Shown here in pieces: positions 1 to 8,666 of a stretch of DNA of 37,116 nt. This DNA is from an uncultured Bacteroidales bacterium. Lineage in GTDB: Bacteria; Bacteroidota; Bacteroidia; Bacteroidales; UBA932. The translations under genes and the position numbers were made by a program. Location: positions 1 through 37,116 of the forward strand of contig CABUIX010000020.1 in assembly GCA_902491795.1 (NCBI GenBank). Reading direction: 5' to 3'. Position 1 is the stretch's first letter, and each line of letters opens with the position of its first letter. The notes below the pieces were generated by a model. It was given only the letters and a program-made list of their open reading frames with translations. It did not search any database and was not told the DNA's origin.

Positions 1-1202
1 CGACGGCATACATAGGGCACAGCACGGAATTCTCGACCTACACGCGCAAGTACACGGACAACATCACCGACGACACCGGCAGGCAGTTCTACAACAACGT
101 GTTCAACTACAACAACACGTCCAGCGCCGACTCAATGAGGGTGATGAAACTCGACAACAAGTTCTTCATACGCCTGCAGCCCTGGTCCAGCGAAGGAATT
201 GTCTCCAAGCTGGATGTCGGCGTGGGCGATGTGCTCAGGACATATTTCGACAGCACTTCCGTAAGGCCGCAGAACCACACGGAAAACTCGTTCTACATCT
301 ATGCCGGTGCCGAAGGTCAGCTCCGCAACAATTTCTTCTGGGACGCCAAGGCAAAATACACCCTGCTGGGATACGAATTCGGAGACTATGAGCTGTCGGC
401 AAACGGACGACTCGACCTCTATCCTTTCCGCAGGGCGCGCAAGAGTCCACTTTCAATCGGAGTTCACTTTGAAAGCACACTGCTGGAGCCGACATGGTAC
501 CAGCAGCACATTAGCGCCAACCACTACAAATGGGACAACGAGTTCGGCAAGATATCCAACACTTCCGTCACCGGGACCGTCAGCATACCAAGATGGAGAT
601 TCAATGCCGACGTCGGATATTCACTTCTTGCGAACAACATCTGGTATGACAGCCAGGGCATCATACGGCAAAACGGGCAGGCAATGAGCGTGCTGAGCGC
701 ATCGCTCAGAAAGGATTTCGTGATAGGACCGCTGCATCTGGACAACAAGGTGCTGCTTCAGTTCTCATCGAACCAGGAGGTTCTGCCGCTTCCGACCGCA
801 GCCTTCAACCTGCGCTACTACCTGCAGTTCGTGGTGCAGCGTGACGAAACCAAGACCAACAACATAATGGTAATGCAGATAGGAGCCAATGCCTTCTGGA
901 ACACGGCATGGAACTCTCCTGCGTGGAACCCCAATCTCGGCGTTTTTCACAATCAGACCGAGAACCTCTACACGAACGGCCCGTACTTCGACATTTTCGT
1001 GAATGTCCAGTGGAAGAGGGCCTGCATATTCATCAAATACCAGAATGCGGGCGGCGGCTGGCCGATGGACAGTTTCGACTACTTCAGCGCCGACCGCTAC
1101 ATCGTTACACAAAACGGCATTGACGGACTCAAGTTGGGCATAATATGGCCATTCTACACCCAGCCGAGAGGCAAGGCGAGTCCTCCGCCATCCAACAAAT
1201 GA
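1..1202 (+). CDS. Putative outer-membrane porin (Porin_10-like), 5' end outside the window
   Basis: The reading frame is open from base 3, so the N-terminus and any signal peptide lie upstream of the window; about 399 residues are visible. The protein has the alternating aromatic/polar strands of an outer-membrane beta-barrel, many Tyr/Trp/Asn residues, and a C-terminal segment with LGIIWPFY. The overall look matches the Bacteroidota putative porins of the Porin_10 type, which are not substrate-assigned. The last barrel strand is followed by a short Pro/Ser/Lys tail. Its stop overlaps the start of the transglycosylase gene (ATGA at 1199-1202), so the two are probably co-translated. The porin assignment is from overall pattern rather than a catalytic motif; another barrel family is possible. 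Confidence 0.7.
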   Translation, partial: TAYIGHSTEFSTYTRKYTDNITDDTGRQFYNNVFNYNNTSSADSMRVMKLDNKFFIRLQPWSSEGIVSKLDVGVGDVLRTYFDSTSVRPQNHTENSFYIYAGAEGQLRNNFFWDAKAKYTLLGYEFGDYELSANGRLDLYPFRRARKSPLSIGVHFESTLLEPTWYQQHISANHYKWDNEFGKISNTSVTGTVSIPRWRFNADVGYSLLANNIWYDSQGIIRQNGQAMSVLSASLRKDFVIGPLHLDNKVLLQFSSNQEVLPLPTAAFNLRYYLQFVVQRDETKTNNIMVMQIGANAFWNTAWNSPAWNPNLGVFHNQTENLYTNGPYFDIFVNVQWKRACIFIKYQNAGGGWPMDSFDYFSADRYIVTQNGIDGLKLGIIWPFYTQPRGKASPPPSNK

Positions 1203-2245
1203 CAAAACAGGAAAGAACAGCACTTATCGTTACGGGATTGCTGCTTGTGGCGACACTGGCAATCTCGCTACTGGTTCCACAACGCGGTGTCGCGGAGCAG
1301 GAACCGCCCAGGACACACATCAGAGGGGTGATCCAGATCGACAGGCGCAGCAGCGCAGGAGCCCTTCTCGTAGGATACAATTATTTTCTTCTTGAGAGCT
1401 ATGCCGAACATGGTTCCAAGACCGTGGAGATAGGCATGGCCAGAAGAAACACATCATGGATTGACTCCCTCAAGGCTGGAAAGGTTGACATGGTTGCCGT
1501 CCCCTACACCGACAGCCTCGCCGTCGACAGCGTGCTGGTCTCAAGGCCCGTCGACAACCTCAGCGTCTGGCTCATGAGGGCCGACGACCGCACGAACATG
1601 GATGATTTCGACAGGTGGCTGGCCGAATGGGAACAGACGGAAAGGCACGAATCCATCAAAAACAGTTTTCTCAAACGCTATGACGTGTTCAGAAGCCGCC
1701 AGAGAGAGATTCTCAGCCCCTACGACAGCCTGATAAAGGCCAATGCAGACTCCATCGATGTCGACTGGAGACTGCTCGCAGCAATCATCTACAAGGAATC
1801 ACGCTTCCACATAGAAGCGAGATCACAGCGTGGAGCAAGCGGCCTCATGCAGATGATGCCGTCGACAGCAGCCCACTACGGAGTGACAGACCCACTGGAT
1901 CCTGAAAGCAACATCGAAGCGGGAGCAAAACTCTTCGGCGGACTCATCAGGCGATACAGGAGCATCGCTGCGGACGAGAACGAACGCTACAAATTTGCAC
2001 TTGCAGCCTACAATGCCGGAGCAGGACGGATCGACGACCTGCTGAATCTCGCCAAGTTGCGGGAGAAGGACTCCGGATACTGGGAAGACGTGATCCAGGT
2101 GCTCCCGGAAATGAGGGAAGAGAGCGTCATGGATACGGGTGCGGTGAAACTCGGCACGTTCAAGGGTGTCGAGACGACCAATTACGTCAACGACGTGATG
2201 GCCATATACCGGGAATTCTGCCGGATCTGTCCGGAAGGACAATAG
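1199..2245 (+). CDS. Membrane-anchored lytic transglycosylase, MltF-like
   Basis: The protein should cleave peptidoglycan glycan strands non-hydrolytically at the cell envelope. A hydrophobic segment at about residues 7-26 anchors it, with no lipobox cysteine. Residues about 45-135 look like a shortened solute-binding (SBP_bac_3-like) domain. The C-terminal half is an SLT domain: catalytic Glu200 in YKESRF, then GLMQMMPSTA, and AAYNAGAGR further on. I chose the ATG at 1199 because it overlaps the porin stop as ATGA; an in-frame ATG at 1145 lies inside the porin gene and adds a non-conserved leader. The product is 348 residues. Its stop is two bases from the end of the convergent YczE-type gene. 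Family identity is firm; the MltF-type assignment rests on domain order. Confidence 0.86.
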   Translation: MTKQERTALIVTGLLLVATLAISLLVPQRGVAEQEPPRTHIRGVIQIDRRSSAGALLVGYNYFLLESYAEHGSKTVEIGMARRNTSWIDSLKAGKVDMVAVPYTDSLAVDSVLVSRPVDNLSVWLMRADDRTNMDDFDRWLAEWEQTERHESIKNSFLKRYDVFRSRQREILSPYDSLIKANADSIDVDWRLLAAIIYKESRFHIEARSQRGASGLMQMMPSTAAHYGVTDPLDPESNIEAGAKLFGGLIRRYRSIAADENERYKFALAAYNAGAGRIDDLLNLAKLREKDSGYWEDVIQVLPEMREESVMDTGAVKLGTFKGVETTNYVNDVMAIYREFCRICPEGQ

Positions 2246-2247
2246 GA

Positions 2248-2991
2248 TCAGCGTCCTTCACCGCCGGGGGATTTCCGCAGCGAAGGCAGCCACCGGAGAA
2301 GCGTCGCCTCAATCAGGGGATCTGTAAGGCTCATCATCCAGCCGGGCAAAAAAGCCATAAGCAAGGTTCCGAGACCGATAACGACTCCTGGAGTCCTGGC
2401 CAGCAGGACTTCAAGGATTCCGGTGAATTCACCGGAGCCGAAAGGGTTTCCGAAGAAGAAGAACGCCATCACTGCAGAAATTACCACCACGCTTGAATCC
2501 ATGATCATCTTTATCCTTCCGAAAGGCTTGCCGAATGTTGAAGAGAACGCGGCCACGGTCATTTCGGCCGACACCATCCATGCGTTGGAGGCAACTTCGA
2601 TGCTGGTCCCGAGCGCCGTTATTGCTGCAGCCGCGACTATCAGCAGGATCCTTGCTCCGAATCCGGCAGGCTCCATCCATTCGACCATCCACAAAGAGAC
2701 GTCTATCATGTAGCCGAATACTATCGAGGCTACTATCTGCATCAGGTTGCCCGGCTTGAACCTGCGGCGCAGAACCGCAAGTTGAACCAGGATATAGAGC
2801 ATGTTCACCAGGAAGGTGAAAGTGCCGACGGAAACCGTGGGGATGTCAAGGTTCAGGACATACGCCATGCAGGAGAGAGGAGCCGTCCCGAGATTCGACT
2901 TGATTGCAAGGGCAATTGCAAAGGCAATCATGAAAAGGCCTATGCTTGCTATTGTGTATCTGAGTATTACATTGCCTGTTCTTGAACTCAT
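2248..2991 (-). CDS. YczE/YyaS-type integral membrane protein
   Basis: This 247-residue protein is strongly hydrophobic, with about five to six membrane segments (roughly residues 10-30, 48-75, 82-103, 113-133, 165-182 and 195-225). The N-terminal pattern AIKSNLGTAPLSC followed by a G-T-F stretch is typical of the YczE/YitT-like family of bacterial membrane proteins, which have no assigned transport substrate. The ATG at 2989-2991 is the first in frame. It stands alone, divergent from the M13 peptidase gene and convergent with the transglycosylase. I see no clear TAnnTTTG box upstream of it. Function is unknown; a small-solute transport role is only a guess. Confidence 0.75.
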   Translation of the reverse strand: MSSRTGNVILRYTIASIGLFMIAFAIALAIKSNLGTAPLSCMAYVLNLDIPTVSVGTFTFLVNMLYILVQLAVLRRRFKPGNLMQIVASIVFGYMIDVSLWMVEWMEPAGFGARILLIVAAAAITALGTSIEVASNAWMVSAEMTVAAFSSTFGKPFGRIKMIMDSSVVVISAVMAFFFFGNPFGSGEFTGILEVLLARTPGVVIGLGTLLMAFLPGWMMSLTDPLIEATLLRWLPSLRKSPGGEGR

Positions 2992-3039
2992 AATGTGGTT
3001 ATTTTTACAAAAAAAGGAATCAAATATCGGCTTTTTCCG

Positions 3040-3047
3040 TAATTTTG
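3040..3047 (+). promoter_or_regulatory. Bacteroidota -7 box (TAATTTTG) for the M13 peptidase gene
   Basis: TAATTTTG matches the TAnnTTTG -7 consensus of the Bacteroidota primary sigma factor, 34 bases before the chosen ATG at 3082. No convincing -33 TTTG is visible at the expected distance. Confidence 0.5.
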
Positions 3048-3081
3048 CAAAATATCGTGAATCGTGAAATCATTTTATATC

Positions 3082-5097
3082 ATGAAAAAGTTATTAGTGT
3101 TTATGCTTCCCCTCGCCATGCTGGCCGCATGCCAGCCGAAGGGAGAGAAGGTACCGGCCATCGACCTGACCGACATGGACCTCACCGTGTCTCCTGGCGA
3201 TGACTTCTATCAGTATGCAAACGGCGGTTGGATCGAGAAGAATCCCCTGAAACCGGAATATGCAAGCTTCGGATCATTTGACGTGCTCCGCGAGAACAAC
3301 GTGACCCGCCTCAACGACCTTTTTGCCGAGATGGCCGAGATGTCGCCAGAAGCAGGTACCGTTGACCAGAAGATCGTGGATCTCTACAAGCAGGGTCTTG
3401 ATTCAGTGCGCCTCAACGAGGAAGGAGGAAAACCGCTGCAGAAATATCTTGACCAGCTGTATGCCGTAAGCGACATGGAAGGACTCGCCGAGGAACTCGC
3501 CGACCAGAACAAGTACGGCGAAGGCGGATTCTTCAGCATGGGAGTTCAGGCCGACCTCATGGACAGCCAGACCCAGATTCTTTATCTTGCGCAGGGAGGG
3601 CTCGGAATGGGAGACCGTGACTACTACGTCGACAATGCCAACGCCGAACTGCACAAGGGATACACCGACATGCTCACCAGACTCTTCTCCCTGAGCGGAT
3701 ATGAAGATGCTGCCCAGAAGGCCGCCAATGCCGTCAAGGTTGAGGACAAGCTTGCCGAAATTTCGTGGACCAGCGTCGAGAACCGCGACTACACGAAGCA
3801 GTACAACCCCATGAGCACCGCCGAGATCTGCAGCAGGTGGCCGGCATTTGACTACGCCGTCTTCTTCAAGACCCTCGGCATTCCCGACCAGGACAAGATC
3901 ATCGTGCAGCAGCCCTCATATTTCGACGGACTCAACAAGATCTTCTCAACCGTTCCGCTCGGCGAGATCAAGGACTATCTGGCAGCCTGCCTTCTCAACA
4001 GCGCCGCAGGAAGCCTGTCGGATGAATACTACGATGCAGCATTTGACTTCTTCAGCACCCAGATGAGCGGCGTTACCGAGAAGCAGCCAAGGTGGAAACG
4101 CGCCATGAGCGTGCCCAACAGCGTGCTCGGAGAGGCCGTAGGCCAGATGTACGTGAAGAAATACTTCCCCGAGGAGTACAAGGCAAAGGTGCTTGACCTG
4201 GTTCACCAGCTCCAGACTTCCCTCGGACAGCACATCGACTCGCTTGACTGGATGTCCGACGAGACCAAGGCATATGCCCGCGAGAAACTGGCAAACTTCA
4301 AGATCAAGATAGGCTATCCCGACAAATGGAAGGACTACAGCAACCTCAGCGTCGATCCTTCGCTCAGCTACTTCGAGAACCTCCGCAACGCCAGCGCATG
4401 GTATGTTGCTGACAATCTCGGGAGGCTCGGAAAGCCGACCGACATGGACGAATGGGGCATGACTCCACAGACCGTGAACGCCTACTACAATCCCACAACC
4501 AACGAAATCTGCTTCCCTGCAGCAATACTTCAGCCTCCGTTCTTCAATGCCGATGCTGACGATGCCGTCAACTACGGCGCAATCGGAGTCGTGATCGGAC
4601 ACGAAATGACACACGGATTCGACGACCAGGGAAGACTCTTTGACAAGAACGGCAACATGACCAACTGGTGGACACCCGAAGACGAAGCCGCCTTCCAGGC
4701 AAAGACGGCCGTTCTCGGCAAACAGTTCGACGAGGTTGAGATTCTGCCCGGTGTATACGCGAACGGAGCTCTCACCATGGGAGAGAACATCGCTGACCAG
4801 GGAGGTCTCAGCATTGCGTGGACCGCATATCACAATACTCTCAAGAACGGCGAAGAACCTGCACCGATCGACGGTCTTACCGCCGCACAGCGCTTCTTCA
4901 TCGGATATGCTCATCTTTGGGCAGAGAACTCCACCGACGAGGACAAGGCACGCATGACCAAGCTTGACGTGCACTCTCTGCCGGAAAACCGTGTCAACGT
5001 GACCGTCAGGAACCTGCCCTTCTTCTTCGAAGCTTTCGGAATCACCGAAGGTGATCCGATGTGGAGGCCCGAAAGCGAGAGAGTAATCATCTGGTAA
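3082..5097 (+). CDS. pepO: M13 family zinc metallopeptidase, lipoprotein (PepO/neprilysin-like)
   Basis: This is a 671-residue endopeptidase predicted to act on peptides in the periplasm or at the cell surface. The start at 3082 gives a lipoprotein signal peptide with lipobox LAAC near residue 15; an earlier in-frame GTG at 3064 would add six residues before it. The zinc site is HEMTH at residues 507-511, and the third ligand Glu568 sits in ENIAD. The N-terminal M13 lobe is recognisable by DDFYQYANGGW, and the C-terminus ends RVIIW, close to the family hallmark CxVW but without the cysteine. Length is normal for bacterial M13 enzymes. The permease gene follows after five bases, suggesting one transcript. 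Family assignment is secure; natural substrate is unknown. Confidence 0.93.
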   Translation: MKKLLVFMLPLAMLAACQPKGEKVPAIDLTDMDLTVSPGDDFYQYANGGWIEKNPLKPEYASFGSFDVLRENNVTRLNDLFAEMAEMSPEAGTVDQKIVDLYKQGLDSVRLNEEGGKPLQKYLDQLYAVSDMEGLAEELADQNKYGEGGFFSMGVQADLMDSQTQILYLAQGGLGMGDRDYYVDNANAELHKGYTDMLTRLFSLSGYEDAAQKAANAVKVEDKLAEISWTSVENRDYTKQYNPMSTAEICSRWPAFDYAVFFKTLGIPDQDKIIVQQPSYFDGLNKIFSTVPLGEIKDYLAACLLNSAAGSLSDEYYDAAFDFFSTQMSGVTEKQPRWKRAMSVPNSVLGEAVGQMYVKKYFPEEYKAKVLDLVHQLQTSLGQHIDSLDWMSDETKAYAREKLANFKIKIGYPDKWKDYSNLSVDPSLSYFENLRNASAWYVADNLGRLGKPTDMDEWGMTPQTVNAYYNPTTNEICFPAAILQPPFFNADADDAVNYGAIGVVIGHEMTHGFDDQGRLFDKNGNMTNWWTPEDEAAFQAKTAVLGKQFDEVEILPGVYANGALTMGENIADQGGLSIAWTAYHNTLKNGEEPAPIDGLTAAQRFFIGYAHLWAENSTDEDKARMTKLDVHSLPENRVNVTVRNLPFFFEAFGITEGDPMWRPESERVIIW

Positions 5098-5102
5098 ATC
5101 AA

Positions 5103-6236
5103 ATGAAGGTCGAAGGCTTCATAGCCGGACGCCTCCGGTTCAAAGGAAGGATGGCTGTCATTGCGATAGCCATCTCTTTCTTTATCATCATCATTTCCGT
5201 TGCAATCTCATCCGGATTCAGCCGGGAGGTGCGCAGCGCAATCTCACAAATGACGGGAGACATTCTTCTGTCAAATTCCGCAGCTGACTGGTACGGAGAG
5301 TCTGACCCGATATCCGGATGCGACTCGCTGGCAGCTTCTGTACTCAAGATTCCTGGAGTTACCGCCGCCAGACCTGTTGTGTACAGGGCGGGAATAATCA
5401 AGGAAGGGAACGACATCTATGGTGCCCTCTTCAAGGGGAGCAGCACCGACACGTCTTCTCTTGCGGTAAGTATCCCGTCAAGTCTGGCCAGATCCCTCGG
5501 CAAGGGGGCCGGAGACCAGATAACGGCATATTTCATTTCTGACCGGGTCAAAGCCAGGCGCTTCAAAATTGCATCTGTGCATGAAAACACCGTGGATACT
5601 GGAGGATACTTGATAATCGATGCTCCCCTGCGGGACATGCAGAGACTCAACGGCTGGAGCAGCGACGAAGTATCAGCCATAGAACTCATCCTCGACGGGA
5701 AAAACCGGTCAAGGCTTGAGATGAGAGAGAAGGCGGCTGAGGCCGGAATGCGCACCGGACTCGCGGCAACAGCATCGACGGACAGTTATTCACAATTGTT
5801 CGACTGGCTTGAACTTATAGACTACAATGTATACGCCATCATCGTTCTTATGACGATAGTTGCCGGATTCAACATGATCTCGGGACTGCTGATACTGCTC
5901 TTCCGCAGCATCTCCACAATAGGCACTCTGAAGTCTCTGGGCATGACAGACCGCGCAATCGCAGGAATCTTTCTGAGGGTCTCTGCCCGGCTTGCAGGCA
6001 TCGGCATGCTCATCGGGAATGCAGCCGCGCTGCTCTTCTGCCTGATTCAGGGATCAACCAGGCTGATACGGCTCAATCCGGAGAACTATTTCGTTTCATT
6101 CGTGCCTGTCGACATCAATCCTCTCGGCATTGTGCTGGCAGATGTCTCCGCCTTTGCGGTCATCATGATACTGCTGCTGATTCCCTCGCTTTTCATTTCG
6201 AAGATCGACCCTTCCGAGACTGTAAAGACTGAATAA
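5103..6236 (+). CDS. FtsX/LolE-like ABC transporter permease
   Basis: A 377-residue inner-membrane protein with the MacB/LolE layout: one N-terminal membrane helix (about residues 18-38), a periplasmic domain of roughly 200 residues, then three C-terminal helices (about 245-268, 300-320 and 345-368) of an FtsX domain. LolC/E-type permeases extract lipoproteins from the inner membrane, while MacB-type ones drive export; the sequence alone does not decide. I chose the ATG at 5103, five bases after the peptidase stop, because the ATG at 5061 lies inside the peptidase gene. No ATP-binding partner is encoded nearby, so it must use one made elsewhere. The last 44 bases overlap the convergent TPR gene. 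Confidence 0.82.
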   Translation: MKVEGFIAGRLRFKGRMAVIAIAISFFIIIISVAISSGFSREVRSAISQMTGDILLSNSAADWYGESDPISGCDSLAASVLKIPGVTAARPVVYRAGIIKEGNDIYGALFKGSSTDTSSLAVSIPSSLARSLGKGAGDQITAYFISDRVKARRFKIASVHENTVDTGGYLIIDAPLRDMQRLNGWSSDEVSAIELILDGKNRSRLEMREKAAEAGMRTGLAATASTDSYSQLFDWLELIDYNVYAIIVLMTIVAGFNMISGLLILLFRSISTIGTLKSLGMTDRAIAGIFLRVSARLAGIGMLIGNAAALLFCLIQGSTRLIRLNPENYFVSFVPVDINPLGIVLADVSAFAVIMILLLIPSLFISKIDPSETVKTE

Positions 6237-7035
6237 TCCTGACATTGGTGTTGGCAACGTAGTCTTCGGGATCAATTTTCAGAGCTTTCCTGTAGTAGCG
6301 CAACGCCTTCTTGCTGTTGCCCTCCGCAACCTGCCAATAGGAACCGATATTGTTGATGAACACCGTGTTGTCCGGATACAGTTTGTTCATCTTCTCGGAA
6401 ATCTGCAGGAAATACCCGTAGCTCAGAGGGTTGGCTATCTGGAAAAAATTGTAGCAATACTCCCCGATTCCCTGACAGAATATGTCCTCGCCGCCGTCGC
6501 CTCCACGGAATGTCCACCGGTGCTTTCCTGAACAGTATTCGTCAATAAGGGCAAGAATCTCGTCAGCCGTCATGTCCGGGCTCTCCTTCTCATATCCGAG
6601 AATGGCCGTAATCTTGTTGAACCTGTACTCAAGCTCATCCGGAGCAAGGGCAATTGCCTTGTCTATTGCAGTCAGGGCCTCGGCAAACGCGGCATCGTCG
6701 TATACCGTGTCCTCGAAATAGTTGACGTCCCTTCCGAGGGAATCCTTCAGCGTGACAACCGGATTCTCTCCCAGATACTTCTTTTGAGGCTTGACGACAA
6801 CTTCAGTGCGGGATGCAGCCTTGGCAAGCCAATAATTGAATCTTGCGACATAAACTTCCGGGTCATCGGGAGCCGCAGCCTCCCAACGGTTGATTATGGT
6901 CTCCACTCCGACACCGGCAGCACCCACATAGCGGATCTGGCGTTCATACTCGGCCTTGAGACTGCCGGCGTTTTCCTGGGCGAAGAGAGCCACGCAGGCA
7001 AACAGCGAAAATATAAGTGAAACTGTCTTTTTCAT
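6193..7035 (-). CDS. Exported TPR-repeat protein of unknown function
   Basis: The 280-residue protein starts with a cleavable signal peptide (MKKTVSLIFSLFACVALFAQ), so it probably acts in the periplasm. The rest is helical with tetratricopeptide-like repeats; the clearest is near the C-terminus, with KKALRYYRKALKIDPED. TPRs normally hold protein partners, and no catalytic motif is visible. I chose the ATG at 7033-7035, which overlaps the rsmF stop as ATGA and begins the signal peptide; an in-frame start further upstream lies inside rsmF. It is the last gene of a three-gene overlapping minus-strand set. Its 3' end overlaps the convergent permease gene. Confidence 0.75.
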   Translation of the reverse strand: MKKTVSLIFSLFACVALFAQENAGSLKAEYERQIRYVGAAGVGVETIINRWEAAAPDDPEVYVARFNYWLAKAASRTEVVVKPQKKYLGENPVVTLKDSLGRDVNYFEDTVYDDAAFAEALTAIDKAIALAPDELEYRFNKITAILGYEKESPDMTADEILALIDEYCSGKHRWTFRGGDGGEDIFCQGIGEYCYNFFQIANPLSYGYFLQISEKMNKLYPDNTVFINNIGSYWQVAEGNSKKALRYYRKALKIDPEDYVANTNVRIIQSLQSRKGRSSK

Positions 7036-8174
7036 ACATTCATAAGTATTTTGCGGCCTTTCGGCAGCAGGTTGTTGCATCGGGGTCCGATATTCTTCAC
7101 GAACCCCAGCGGCACTGAACGGTAGGTAACCAGAACATATCCGAGCGGAGCATCCGGGAGCACCAGCACGTCCCTGTGAAGGTATTTCAGAGCAGTCTGC
7201 TTGTCAAGCTCGACCTCAGGGTACGAGCCCCTCTCATATTTTATGCTGAGCGCCCAATCTGCATCCGGAACAAAATCTTTTCCCTTCATTCTTCCCTTCA
7301 CGACTCCGCTCCGCAGCGGCCTCAATGAATCCAGGCCGGCTCCGCCGGATGCCGCAGCAGCACTTGTCCTGCACAATGCGCCGGCCCACTGACCTTCACC
7401 GGGAACAACTCCGGCACGCAGCAGCGATCCGTGTCTGGTGGACACAACTCCGGAATCCGTGAATTCATCGTCAGGAGCAATTATATCGCCGCCCAGCTCA
7501 CAGGCTGTCCACTCGAGATTGCCGTCGTTCTCTGCATCCTCGTATGTGCATGTGCTGTACACCAGGAATCCGCCCTTCCTCAGCGACGGCCACACGTCCG
7601 CCAATATCCTTTTCTGCCTTGCGGCGCACATTCTCACGAGCTCGGGGCTCCACTGCTCCTCGGCGCGCGCATCCTTCCGGAACATGCCTTCCCCGCTGCA
7701 CGGAACATCGGCCACGATGACGTCAAAGAAGTCGCCCAAAGACGCAAACGCAGCAGGATCGACACTGGTAACCACGACATTGGGATCACCCCAGCGTGCC
7801 ACATTGTCGTCGAGAATCCTCGCCCTGTCCTTCATGACCTCGTTGCTCACAAGCAGGAAGTCGTCTCCGAACTTCTCCCTCAGGGAAGCGGCAAGATCGG
7901 TAGTCTTGCCTCCAGGAGCGGCACACAGGTCAAGCACACGCACACCGGGGCCGAGCTCAGGAAGCAGTTTCCTGAACACATGCCCGACGAACATTGCCGA
8001 ACTGTCCTGAACATAGTAACATCCGGCATGGAACAGCGGATGAAGCGTGAATACCGGACGCTCCTTGAGAATCCTGCCATGAGGCGACCACGGCACCTGA
8101 ACTGAACCATCCAGTATCGGAAGATGAACCCCTTCTGCCTTGAAAGGATTGAGGCGGACTGAAACCGGGATCAT
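7032..8174 (-). CDS. rsmF: RsmF/RsmB-type rRNA (cytosine-C5) methyltransferase
   Basis: This SAM-dependent enzyme should methylate a cytosine in ribosomal RNA in the cytoplasm. Visible motifs are the SAM-binding APGGKT (residues 86-91), PCSGEG with Cys159, and STCTYED with catalytic Cys209, the two-cysteine arrangement of the NOL1/NOP2/Sun family. The C-terminal about 100 residues look like the PUA-type RNA-binding module of RsmF (KNIGPRCNNLLPKG near the end). At 380 residues it is short: it begins directly at SVRLNP, so the usual N-terminal 30-40 residues are missing. An in-frame TGA about 12 codons upstream blocks any extension. Its ATG overlaps the stop of the preceding gene as ATGA, and its own stop overlaps the next start. 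Confidence 0.88.
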   Translation of the reverse strand: MIPVSVRLNPFKAEGVHLPILDGSVQVPWSPHGRILKERPVFTLHPLFHAGCYYVQDSSAMFVGHVFRKLLPELGPGVRVLDLCAAPGGKTTDLAASLREKFGDDFLLVSNEVMKDRARILDDNVARWGDPNVVVTSVDPAAFASLGDFFDVIVADVPCSGEGMFRKDARAEEQWSPELVRMCAARQKRILADVWPSLRKGGFLVYSTCTYEDAENDGNLEWTACELGGDIIAPDDEFTDSGVVSTRHGSLLRAGVVPGEGQWAGALCRTSAAAASGGAGLDSLRPLRSGVVKGRMKGKDFVPDADWALSIKYERGSYPEVELDKQTALKYLHRDVLVLPDAPLGYVLVTYRSVPLGFVKNIGPRCNNLLPKGRKILMNV

Positions 8175-8611
8175 TTGCGGAACTCTTCGGGGATGTCCGG
8201 CATCCTGCCTTCAGACGCAGCCACCAGTCCGTCAACCATCTTGTCCAGTCCCTGCTGGATCTTTGACCCCAGCAGAGACCGCATCATCAGATTCAGATTG
8301 GCGTCTATGTCCACATGGAAATCGGTCTTTCCGGCGACCTCGCAAGAATCGAAATGCAGCACGGCCACAAACTCCACGGGAGAATCGGCGCTGCTGAGTC
8401 TGATCAGGCTGTACGGAATACGCTCATCGACCCTTACCCCTATCTTGAAACCCTGGACAGTCACGCACAGGTTATCGTAGTCGGCACTGACTTCAGCCTC
8501 AACCTTGCCGGTGACGAGTTTCGAGAAATTGCGCATGTCGCAGAAGACCATATAAAGCTCTTCCGGCCTGCGGGCCACCTGGCCATGCTTGCTTGAATAG
8601 TGTGTTGTCAT
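8171..8611 (-). CDS. SRPBCC/START-like domain protein
   Basis: A 146-residue soluble protein without signal peptide. Its alternating strand pattern with long C-terminal helix (from about residue 108) resembles the SRPBCC helix-grip fold, which binds hydrophobic ligands in a deep pocket, and close relatives are common in Bacteroidota. No catalytic residues can be assigned. It is the first gene of the overlapping minus-strand set leading into rsmF and the TPR gene, with a -7 box 35 bases upstream. The fold call is from general pattern only. Confidence 0.65.
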   Translation of the reverse strand: MTTHYSSKHGQVARRPEELYMVFCDMRNFSKLVTGKVEAEVSADYDNLCVTVQGFKIGVRVDERIPYSLIRLSSADSPVEFVAVLHFDSCEVAGKTDFHVDIDANLNLMMRSLLGSKIQQGLDKMVDGLVAASEGRMPDIPEEFRK

Positions 8612-8630
8612 AAAAATCAGGTATAATTGC

Positions 8631-8638
8631 TACATTTG
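8631..8638 (+). promoter_or_regulatory. -7 box (TACATTTG) for the NUDIX gene
   Basis: TACATTTG fits TAnnTTTG, 28 bases before the NUDIX ATG. A TTG lies at 8605-8607, a slightly long spacing for the -33 element. Confidence 0.5.
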
Positions 8639-8646
8639 CAATCATA

Positions 8647-8654
8647 CAAATATA
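8647..8654 (-). promoter_or_regulatory. -7 box (TATATTTG) for the SRPBCC-rsmF-TPR gene set
   Basis: Read on the minus strand the bases give TATATTTG, matching TAnnTTTG, 35 bases before the ATG at 8611. It is back to back with the NUDIX box, so the two promoters share this short region. Confidence 0.5.
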
Positions 8655-8666
8655 AGAAAATTCCTT

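Noticed and set aside
3946..4974. Long minus-strand open frame inside the M13 peptidase gene
   Set aside because: It has Val/Cys-rich, low-information sequence typical of an antisense shadow and no domain; the plus-strand M13 motifs are intact.
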